A stretch of DNA of 9,817 bases, taken from Alphaproteobacteria bacterium. GTDB lineage: Bacteria; Pseudomonadota; Alphaproteobacteria; Rhizobiales; Xanthobacteraceae. Of this stretch, positions 1 through 6,090 are shown piece after piece. The stretch spans positions 1 to 9,817 of the forward strand of contig VAZQ01000106.1 of assembly GCA_005883115.1 (NCBI GenBank), in the 5' to 3' direction. Position 1 is the first letter of the stretch. Each line of letters begins with the position of its first letter. The notes under the pieces were generated by a model that saw only the letters and a program-made list of their open reading frames with translations, ran no database searches and was not told where the DNA came from. The translations under genes and the position numbers were made by a program.

Positions 1-90
1 CGCGCGCCAACGCGCTGGGCCGGGGATCGAGAGCCGCCAGCGGGGGAGGCAACGAGCGCCCGCAACGGCAAAACACCACGATACAATTTC

Positions 91-990
91 ATGATGATTC
101 GAATCGGTACTTCCGAGCGCAACGGCACATTCTATACACAGGGCCGTGCGCTCGAGGCGTTGTTGCAAGGACGCACCGCACTGGGCGCCATCGAAGTTTT
201 GGAATCGCGCGCCGCCAGCATCGAAAACGCCAATCGGCTGTACGCCGGCGAAATCGAATTCGGTTTTATGGCCTCGAACTGGATCGGCCGCGCCAAAAAC
301 GGCGACGCCCCATTTCAGCGCTCCATCGACCTTGCCATGGCGGCCCCGATGAATGCGGGTCCGTTGTTCTTCATTGCGCGCGCAGACTCGCCGATCCGGT
401 CATTCTCCGATCTGCGGGGTCGGCGGATTGCGATAGGCTCGCGCACGAGCGGGATGGTGCAACATGCCCATGGCTTGTTTGCCGCGCTCGGCATGAGCTT
501 CTCCGATTTTTCGCCGGTCTATCTGGATTTTGCAGCCGGCGCCGAGGCTCTGGTCGCGGGCGATATCGATGCTCAATTCCAATGTCCCATCCCCAACGCA
601 GTCATGACCGAACTTGCTCAACGCATCGCGCTGCGGGTGCTGCCGTACCAGCCCGGCGAACTGGAAGCGGTGATGAACGCGGTGCCCTATTATCGCCGCA
701 CCGTGATGCGTGCGGGCGCGATCCGCGGCCTCGAGGCTGAGGTGGCGCAGATCGCGGTCCTCAACGTGCTGGTCACGCACGAGCGCGTAGCTGAGGCGAT
801 CGTGCATGAGGCGGTCGAGGGCATTGCCACGAGCTGCGCCGAGCTTGCGCGTCTCAATCCGCGCTTCGCCGGGATGGAGGAGTTATTCGAGCCGCTGCGG
901 TCGCAGGGTCGAGCTGCGCTCGAATTCGGCGGTGTGCCGCTGCATCCGGGCGCCCTGCGCGCGTATCGGGAGGTCGGCCTGCTGACCTGA
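91..990 (+). CDS. TAXI-family TRAP-type solute-binding protein, no visible signal peptide
   Basis: The 299-residue product matches the TAXI family, the periplasmic solute receptors of TRAP transporters. The family opening (I-x-I-G-T/S ... N-G-T-F-Y ... G) is at residues 3-18. The S-x-E-N-x-x-x-L-x-x-G-E block is near residues 43-54. The hinge-region pattern S-D-L-R-G-R-R-I-A-I-G is at 106-116. TAXI receptors normally bind small carboxylates or amino acids. Members are usually exported and about 320 residues long; here the protein begins directly at the mature fold. The frame stays open to the left window edge, but the 30 codons upstream of 91 are charged and proline-rich, not a signal sequence, so an upstream start would not add one. 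ATG codons at 91 and 94 are both possible, and neither has a clear Shine-Dalgarno. It converges on the broken binding-protein gene 22 bp downstream, with no hairpin terminator between them. No permease subunit is nearby. Positions 1-90 hold nothing else I can support. Confidence 0.8.
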   Translation: MMIRIGTSERNGTFYTQGRALEALLQGRTALGAIEVLESRAASIENANRLYAGEIEFGFMASNWIGRAKNGDAPFQRSIDLAMAAPMNAGPLFFIARADSPIRSFSDLRGRRIAIGSRTSGMVQHAHGLFAALGMSFSDFSPVYLDFAAGAEALVAGDIDAQFQCPIPNAVMTELAQRIALRVLPYQPGELEAVMNAVPYYRRTVMRAGAIRGLEAEVAQIAVLNVLVTHERVAEAIVHEAVEGIATSCAELARLNPRFAGMEELFEPLRSQGRAALEFGGVPLHPGALRAYREVGLLT

Positions 991-1012
991 GCGGCGGCTG
1001 TGTGCGTCGCAA

Positions 1013-1985
1013 TTACTGCGGTTCGATGCCAGCTTCCTTGATCACCTTGCTCCACAAGGCGGTTTCTTCGGCAAAGAAGCGGCTGGTCTCGCCAGGCGCG
1101 CTTGCGCCGGGCTCGAGCGACATCTTATGCAGCATTTCGCCGACCTCCGTGCCGTGGAGAATCTCGACCACATCGCGGTTGATTTTTTCCGCCAATGCGG
1201 CGGGTGTTGCCGGCGGCGCGACCAGTCCGAACCAGGTGATCGACTTGAACTCGGGCAGCCCCGCCTCGGAAATCGTCGGAACTTCGGCGACGACGGCTGC
1301 GCGTTTGAGATCGGCGACTCCCAACAGCTTGACCTTCCCGTCGCGGTAGAGCGGTACGGAGGTCGCGAGAGTATCGAAAAACATATCGACATGACCGGCA
1401 ACCACGTCGGTAAGCGCGGGCTGCGCGCCGCGGTAGGGCACGTGCACCATTTTGATGCCAGCGCGCACTTCGAGCTGTGCGGCCGACAAATGTGCGGTCG
1501 AGCCTATGCCCTGCGAGGCGTACGAGAGCTTGCCTGGCTCTGCCGTAATCGATGAGCTCCTTCAACGTGGTCGCCGCAAGATCGTTGCGGACCACCAGTA
1601 CGTTGGGAATTTTCGCCAACATCGTGATCGGAACGAACTTTGTCGGCTCGTAGCCGGGATCACGATAGAGCAGGTGATTGAACGAGAGCGGGGAGGGTGG
1701 TGCGATGAGTAGCGTATAGCCGTCCGGCATAGCGCGCGCGACGCTCAGCGCGCCGATATTCATGGCGCCGCCGGGAATGTTCTCCACGATGGTCGGCTTG
1801 GCCCATTTTTGGCTGAGCTGGTCGGCCACGAGGCGCGCGAGCGCGTCGGTGGTCGAACCCGCGACGGCCGGCACCACAATTTTGACCGTTCGCGCCGGAT
1901 AGGACTCTTGTGCCGGGCTGGGCGCCGACCAGAGTGCAACGCTGGCCGCGGCCGTGAGCGCGATCACAGCGGCAAAGCACGACAT
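1013..1985 (-). pseudogene. Bug/TctC-family periplasmic substrate-binding protein, frameshifted
   Basis: Two overlapping reading frames together make one Bug-type receptor of the tripartite tricarboxylate transporter group, which capture carboxylates in the periplasm. The first frame (1985 down to about 1542) gives a signal peptide (hydrophobic residues 4-20, likely cut after S-P-A at residue 25), the P-x-R-x-V-x-I-V-V-P strand, N-I-P-G-G near the middle, and D-G-Y-T-L-L. The second frame (from about 1540 to the TAA at 1013) continues with E-P-G-K-L-S-Y-A-S-Q-G-I-G-S, H-V-P-Y-R-G and a normal C-terminus. The switch is at about 1540/1541 and is a +1 shift, equal to loss of two bases or, judging from the usual spacing before P-G-K, about five. 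The combined length of about 323 residues is normal. The ATG at 1985 has a strong GGAGG at 1991-1995, five bases away. The signal peptide lacks the usual N-terminal Lys/Arg. Either a recent mutation or a sequence error explains it, since no other stops or decay are seen. Confidence 0.85.
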
Positions 1986-2000
1986 CTCCTCCTCCAGTCG

Positions 2001-2046
2001 TTGCTCAGCGTCGGGTCATGATAGCTTATTGGCGACGGCTGAGTAA
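2001..2046. repeat. Imperfect inverted repeat in the divergent control region
   Basis: The left arm TTGCTCAGCGTCG (2001-2013) and right arm CGACGGCTGAGTAA (2033-2046) are reverse complements apart from one mismatch and one inserted base, with a 19-base spacer. It lies between the divergent binding-protein gene and the cupin gene. This is the only gap in the window with room for two promoters. The arrangement fits an operator for a dimeric regulator, but a transcribed hairpin is also possible. No regulator gene is in the window to pair it with. Confidence 0.5.
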
Positions 2047-2047
2047 A
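2018..2047 (-). promoter_or_regulatory. Candidate sigma-70-type promoter for the binding-protein gene
   Basis: On the minus strand a TTTACT (2042-2047) is followed after 18 bases by TATCAT (2018-2023), a 5/6 match to the -10 consensus. Transcription would start near 2011, about 25 bases before the ATG at 1985. The -35 part overlaps the right arm of the inverted repeat, so a protein bound there could repress it. I see no equally good promoter for the plus-strand cupin gene. The match is modest, and chance is a real alternative in 107 bases. Confidence 0.25.
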
Positions 2048-2092
2048 AACGAGACTTCGTGTAAAAAAGGACAAATCGGAATGGAGCAAGCC

Positions 2093-2614
2093 ATGCCTTA
2101 CACGCTGGATCAATTCTGCACGGAAATCCGCGGGCTCCTCAAAACCGAGCCGTTGTCGAATGCGCTGGGGCACATCGCGGATGGGCTCGGGCGGCTTCTA
2201 TCCAATCCCGGCTTCGTTGCCGAGACGTTCAGCGACGATATGCCGCCGGGCCGGCGCATCCTGCACCACGATCCCGAGACCGATTTTTACGTGCTGGCGC
2301 ACGTGCAGGAGGGCAACAAGACCGGAAAGCCGCACAGCCACGGCTCATCATGGGCAATTTACGGCAATGCGCGGGAATATACCGAAATGACCGAATGGCG
2401 CCGCACCAATCCGGAAAGCGAGCAGCACGCTGTCCTCCAACCGGTGAGCAAGTATCGGCTCGGGCCGGGCGAGACGAAAGCCTATGGCCCCGGCGTGATC
2501 CATTCGACCGCGCACCGCAAGAAGGCGTGGGTGATCCGCGTCACCGGTACCGATCTCGACGTGCTCCCGCGCTATCATTTCGGCAAGCACGATCGCCTGC
2601 TCGCGCAGGCCTGA
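2093..2614 (+). CDS. Cysteine-dioxygenase-like cupin metalloprotein
   Basis: The 173-residue product has the features of a small double-stranded beta-helix (cupin) protein resembling the thiol dioxygenases. H81-S-H83 and H137 (in G-V-I-H-S) have nearly the same spacing as the three iron-binding histidines of cysteine dioxygenase (from memory 86, 88, 140). The glutamate of ordinary cupins is absent after H-S-H-G, which also fits a three-histidine iron site. The likely role is oxidation of a small thiol or related substrate in the cytoplasm, but the substrate is unknown. No signal peptide is present. The start at 2093 is preferred because GGAG lies six bases upstream and the product then opens M-P-Y-T-L-D-Q-F, like relatives as I remember them. 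An in-frame ATG at 2081 (AAGG ten bases upstream) is the alternative. It is the only plus-strand gene between the two Bug genes and ends 23 bases from the convergent 2638-3684 gene, with no clear terminator. Confidence 0.75.
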   Translation: MPYTLDQFCTEIRGLLKTEPLSNALGHIADGLGRLLSNPGFVAETFSDDMPPGRRILHHDPETDFYVLAHVQEGNKTGKPHSHGSSWAIYGNAREYTEMTEWRRTNPESEQHAVLQPVSKYRLGPGETKAYGPGVIHSTAHRKKAWVIRVTGTDLDVLPRYHFGKHDRLLAQA

Positions 2615-2637
2615 GTAAGCCTCGGCCAGCACTCTAG

Positions 2638-3684
2638 CTACTTGTGTTCCGTGATCGCGTTGTAGTGTGCGATCACGTCTTTCGGCGTGGCGGCGGTGCG
2701 TGCCAGCAACGTCAAGATATCATCGCCCTCGACCGGGCTCATGTCGATGCCGAGCTTCTCAGCCTCCTCGAGAAAGCCTTTGTCTCGGCACATTGTCGCG
2801 AACGCTGCCTGCAGCATTCTCGCGCGATCCCGCGGAATATCGGGGGGCGCCGCGAACGGCAGCGCCATGAAGAATGGTAGCTCTGCGAATTCGATGAGCC
2901 CGAGCGCGCCGGGATCGTCGGTGAGCTCGCGTGCAATCGGCATATTCGGAAACTCCGGATGGCGCCGTGCGCGGCCGAAGGCCATGAGCGGCCGGAACGC
3001 TCCTTTTGCCCAGAGATCGCGCTGGCCGGTGCGCACCGAGCTCAAGCCCACCATTTGCCCGTCGAGCTCGCCGCGCTGCATCGCTAGAAACAGCGGCGCC
3101 GCCCCGGTGTAGCCGCGCACCACGGTCAGGTTGAGCCCGAGCGCCTCCTTGGCGATCAGCGCGAAGATGAGATTGCTCGACGCCGCATTATCGGCGCCGA
3201 GCACCACGCGCATGCCGGGCGCCTTGAGGTCGGCAACGCTCCTGGCCGGATGGTTCGCGTTGACAAGCATGAGATACGCGTCGGCGGCGTAGGAGGACAA
3301 GCTGCCGAGCCAGGTGAACTTCGCCGGATCGAACTGCGCATTGGGATTGCCCTGGATGGCGAGTTGCGGAACGGCGCGCTCGAGTTTGGCGAGAACCGAA
3401 CCGTCCTTGTCCGAATTGAAATAGAGGCGGTTGGCCGTGACGAGCCCGCCGCCGCCGGGGTTGTTCTGCACGATGATGGTCGGGTTACCGGCAATGAATC
3501 GAGAGAGATGTCGCGCCACGAGGCGCGCAGAAATGTCATTGATGCCTCCCGGCGACGCGCCCACGAGCATCGTGACGGTGCGGCCGCTATAGAACGACTC
3601 GGCCGGCTGTGCCGCAGCTTGCCACCCCGCCCCCAGCTCGCAACAGAGGCCGCAGATAAGAAAGAGGATCGCCGCGCGGGTCAC
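2638..3684 (-). CDS. Bug/TctC-family periplasmic substrate-binding protein
   Basis: This intact 348-residue protein belongs to the tripartite tricarboxylate transporter receptor (Bug) family. The signal peptide spans residues 1-25 (hydrophobic core 4-14, likely cleavage after A-A-A before Q26). The mature part shows the family ladder: R-T-V-T-M-L-V-G-A-S-P-G-G, then a long arm with N-N-P-G-G-G-G, later Y-T-G-A-A-P-L in the second lobe, where closer relatives have P-Y-R-G. It is clearly diverged from the frameshifted Bug gene at 1013-1985, so the two are not recent duplicates. The start is a GTG at 3684 preceded by AGGGG eight bases upstream; no in-frame ATG precedes it. It follows the racemase-like gene by 15 bases, so it is probably the last gene of the minus-strand operon, supplying substrate to the upstream enzymes (inference). 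No TctA or TctB membrane genes are present. Cysteines in the signal do not form a proper lipobox. Confidence 0.88.
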   Translation of the reverse strand: MTRAAILFLICGLCCELGAGWQAAAQPAESFYSGRTVTMLVGASPGGINDISARLVARHLSRFIAGNPTIIVQNNPGGGGLVTANRLYFNSDKDGSVLAKLERAVPQLAIQGNPNAQFDPAKFTWLGSLSSYAADAYLMLVNANHPARSVADLKAPGMRVVLGADNAASSNLIFALIAKEALGLNLTVVRGYTGAAPLFLAMQRGELDGQMVGLSSVRTGQRDLWAKGAFRPLMAFGRARRHPEFPNMPIARELTDDPGALGLIEFAELPFFMALPFAAPPDIPRDRARMLQAAFATMCRDKGFLEEAEKLGIDMSPVEGDDILTLLARTAATPKDVIAHYNAITEHK

Positions 3685-3699
3685 GAATATGGCCCCTGG

Positions 3700-4425
3700 T
3701 TATGGCAAGGCGGCGAGCAGATAGCCGAAGCCGTCCCGCGGCTCGCGCACGTGCAGCCGCTTCTGAATTTCCCAAACCCGCGCCGTCACTGGATGCACGA
3801 CCGGCACCTGTAGGTCCCGCTCGAGCGTCTCGATGATATCAAGCGTTCGCCAGCCGGAGCCGAGCATGTAAATCGCGTCGGCGCCTTTGACCGCGAGGAA
3901 ATGGCGCTTGATGTGAGCGTAGACGCGGTAGCTCGACAGGTTCTGCACTTCGTTGAAGGGCACGTCGATGCCTGCCATGTCACGCACGGTGAAGCCGGCC
4001 TCGCGGAAATATTTGGCGAAGATCGCATTGAGCTTGGGTGGGAAATAGGTGGCGCCCACGATGCTCTTGGCCTTGAGCGTCTTGAGTGCGTTTACGTGGT
4101 TCTGCGCCACGCTCATGATCGGAACCTTGTATTTCTTCTCCCAAGCCGTGACGATCTCGGCTTCGCGCTTACGGCCTTGCACCATGAATGGGGGCGCGCC
4201 GTGCGGATGAATGAGATCGCAGCCGCATTCGGCGAGTTCGGCAATGCGCTCCTCGTATGCCGGCATGATCGCCGCGAACTCGTCTTCCGTGCCGCGGCGA
4301 ATGTTGAGGAATAACGGGATGAGCCCGATGCCTTCGGGGAGCAAACGGATCACTTCCTCCGTCACTCCCGGCCGCATGGTCGGATTGATCATGCCCACGA
4401 CGCCGCGCCAGCTGGAGAAGCCCAT
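3700..4425 (-). CDS. Asp/Glu racemase-superfamily protein (maleate isomerase/arylmalonate decarboxylase-like) lacking catalytic cysteines
   Basis: The 241-residue product aligns over its length with maleate cis-trans isomerase and arylmalonate decarboxylase: G-V-V-G-M-I-N-P-T at 8-16, G-C-D-L-I-H-P-H-G-A-P-P-F at 68-80, and a C-terminal L-G-S-G-W-R-T-L-D at 188-196, followed by V-P-V-V-H-P-V. In the superfamily two cysteines at these loops move a proton. Here the first site has G76-A-P-P, and the second has G189 where decarboxylase has its cysteine (alignment from memory, gap-free). Cysteines 67 and 69 lie before the loop and are not equivalent. It may bind a substrate, use another chemistry, or be a coherent cysteine-less subgroup; racemase activity should not be assumed. 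Superfamily members such as hydantoin racemase often accompany hydantoinase genes, which fits the hyuA/hyuB genes upstream. AGGA lies eight bases before the ATG at 4425; a GTG at 4428 is also possible. The gap from hyuB is 48 bases. Confidence 0.8.
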   Translation of the reverse strand: MGFSSWRGVVGMINPTMRPGVTEEVIRLLPEGIGLIPLFLNIRRGTEDEFAAIMPAYEERIAELAECGCDLIHPHGAPPFMVQGRKREAEIVTAWEKKYKVPIMSVAQNHVNALKTLKAKSIVGATYFPPKLNAIFAKYFREAGFTVRDMAGIDVPFNEVQNLSSYRVYAHIKRHFLAVKGADAIYMLGSGWRTLDIIETLERDLQVPVVHPVTARVWEIQKRLHVREPRDGFGYLLAALP

Positions 4426-4473
4426 CACGGATTTCCTTGTCGGCTAAACCCGAACTTGGCGAGGCAGCACCGC

Positions 4474-6088
4474 TTACGCGTTGTAATCCTTCTTCGCCCC
4501 GGCGGCCGAGACATATCCCTCGGTCATATCTCGGGCAAGCGCAGCGCCATCGCGTTGGCGTGGGTCGCCATAGCCGCCGCCGCCCGCGCTTTGCAGCAGA
4601 AAGCGTTCGCCCGCTTGCATCTCATAGCGTCCCGAAGGCATCGCGGCCTCTTGCGCGGTGCCGAGTCTGACGACGAAGCGTGCCCCGCACCCCGCCTTGC
4701 CGCCCGCGAGCCCGGTGGGTGGAAAGCGGCTCTTGTCGTAGCGGCGAATCACCGTCGCATTCTGCAAAAGCTCATATTCGCGCAGCAGGCTCAATCCGCC
4801 GCGCCATTGACCCGCGCCACCGGTGTCCGGGACGAGCTCGAAGCGGGAAATTCGGCAGGGAAACTCGGTTTCGAGAATTTCGATCGGGGTGATGTGAAGG
4901 TTGCTCAGATGCGTGGCGGTGGCGCAGGCGCCGTCGTGTCCCATGCCACCGCCATAGGCCGAGCCCATGATCTCGTATTGCATTGTCGATTGTCCGGACC
5001 GGCCCTTGGCCCAGGCGACCGTTAGGGCGCTCGACGAGCCGGCATTGGCGATCGCGCGCGCGGGATGAAACCGGCCAAGCGCCTCGAGAATAACGTCCAC
5101 CAGCTTGAGATTGACCATCTGATAGTTGGACACGGGCGCCGGCGGCTCCGCATTGGTGACGGTGCGCGGCGCATATGTGAGCCGCACCACGTCGCGCATA
5201 CCATCGTTGAAGTGCAGGTTCGGCCCGAGACAACCGATGAGCGCATAGAACACGCAGGCCTCGACCATCGATGGCCGCAGGTTCACCGGGCCGCGAGCCT
5301 GCGGATCGCTATTAGAGAAATCGAAGCTCGCAATTCCGTCCTTGACGGCGATGGTCACGGCAAGCTTCACCGGATGGTCGATCACCACGCCGTCGCTGTC
5401 GAGCAAACCCTCGGCCGAGGATCCTCCCTCGGGCAATCTTGCGACCGCCGCGCGCAGCTCGTCGGCCGCTGCCTTGAGGATGGCCGCAAACGCGTCCATC
5501 ACCGTGCCCGCGCCGAAACGGTTGCACAGCTCTTTGACGCGCTGCGCGCCCATTTGTCAGCGCCGGTTGTCGGCTGTTGGTGAGGATGATGCGCTCCACG
5601 TCGGTCTGCCCGACCCCCGCCTCAACGATCTTGATCGGCGGCACGAGGAGCCCTTCCTGGAACATCTCGGTTGCGTCGGCCGAGGTCGAGCCTGCGACTG
5701 CGCCGCCCACGTCTGCCTTGTGCGCGATCGAGCCAGCAAATGCGACGATCTCGCCCGCCGCAAACACGGGCGCGAGGAATGCCATGTCCGAAACATGCGG
5801 GAGGCCGCCCTCGTAGGGGTGATTGGAAACGAAGACGTCGCCGGCCTTTATTGCTCTCTCGCCGCCATAGACCTCGAGGATACGGCGCACGAGGTGGCGA
5901 TAGACCGGCGCATGGAAAAACATCGGCGGCGCCACGATCAGGCGCCCCTCGCGGTCCAGAATCACGCAGCTGAAATCTCGGGATTCGCGGATGATCGTCG
6001 AGTAGCCGGAGCGATAGAAGTGGTAATGCATTTCATCGACCAGGCTCGCGACCTTGTTGCGTAGGATCTGAATGGTGATGGCGTCCAT
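4474..6088 (-). pseudogene. hyuB: Hydantoinase B/oxoprolinase family subunit, frameshifted with internal deletion
   Basis: This is the HyuB subunit that pairs with HyuA for ATP-dependent hydrolysis of cyclic amides, or in relatives carboxylation of ketones. The first frame (6088 to about 5555, 178 codons) carries R-E-S-R-D-F-S-C at 34-41, S-N-H-P-Y-E-G-G-L-P-H-V-S-D, A-H-K-A-D-V-G-G and T-E-M-F-Q-E-G, ending at N-S-R-Q-P-A-L-T. The second frame (5553 to TAA at 4474, 359 codons) resumes at M-G-A-Q-R-V-K-E-L and includes P-V-N-L-R-P, G-G-G-M-G-H-D-G and A-G-G-G-G-Y-G-D-P. The switch at 5553/5554 is +1. Compared with the usual family sequence, the stretch between Q-P and G-A-x-R (normally with G-D-x-x-A-Q) is missing, about 11-13 codons, so a deletion rather than a single-base change is likely. 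The start follows the hyuA stop by two bases (TGA GC ATG), so the two are translationally coupled. Both halves are otherwise well kept, so the break is recent or a sequence error. Confidence 0.88.
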
Positions 6089-6090
6089 GC

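Noticed and set aside
96..105. Palindrome GATTCGAATC at the start of the TAXI gene
   Set aside because: It is only ten bases, lies within coding sequence, and has no second copy nearby, so chance is the simplest explanation.
2615..2637. Rho-independent terminator between the convergent cupin and Bug genes
   Set aside because: No stable GC stem followed by a T run could be found on either strand; the 22-base gap at 991-1012 also lacks one.
3615..3657. Lipoprotein signal in the Bug protein, because of cysteines in its signal peptide
   Set aside because: The residue before the candidate cysteine is leucine or cysteine rather than the glycine or alanine needed for a lipobox, while a normal A-A-A cleavage site follows.
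1540..5557. Programmed +1 ribosomal frameshifting as the reason for the two split genes
   Set aside because: Both shifts are +1, but neither site has a recognisable slippery or stop-codon context. In both, residues present in relatives are missing at the junction, which points to deletions.
5065..6064. Two plus-strand open frames (172 and 240 codons) opposite hyuB
   Set aside because: They mirror the codon bias of hyuB, have no recognisable domains or ribosome sites, and overlap each other.
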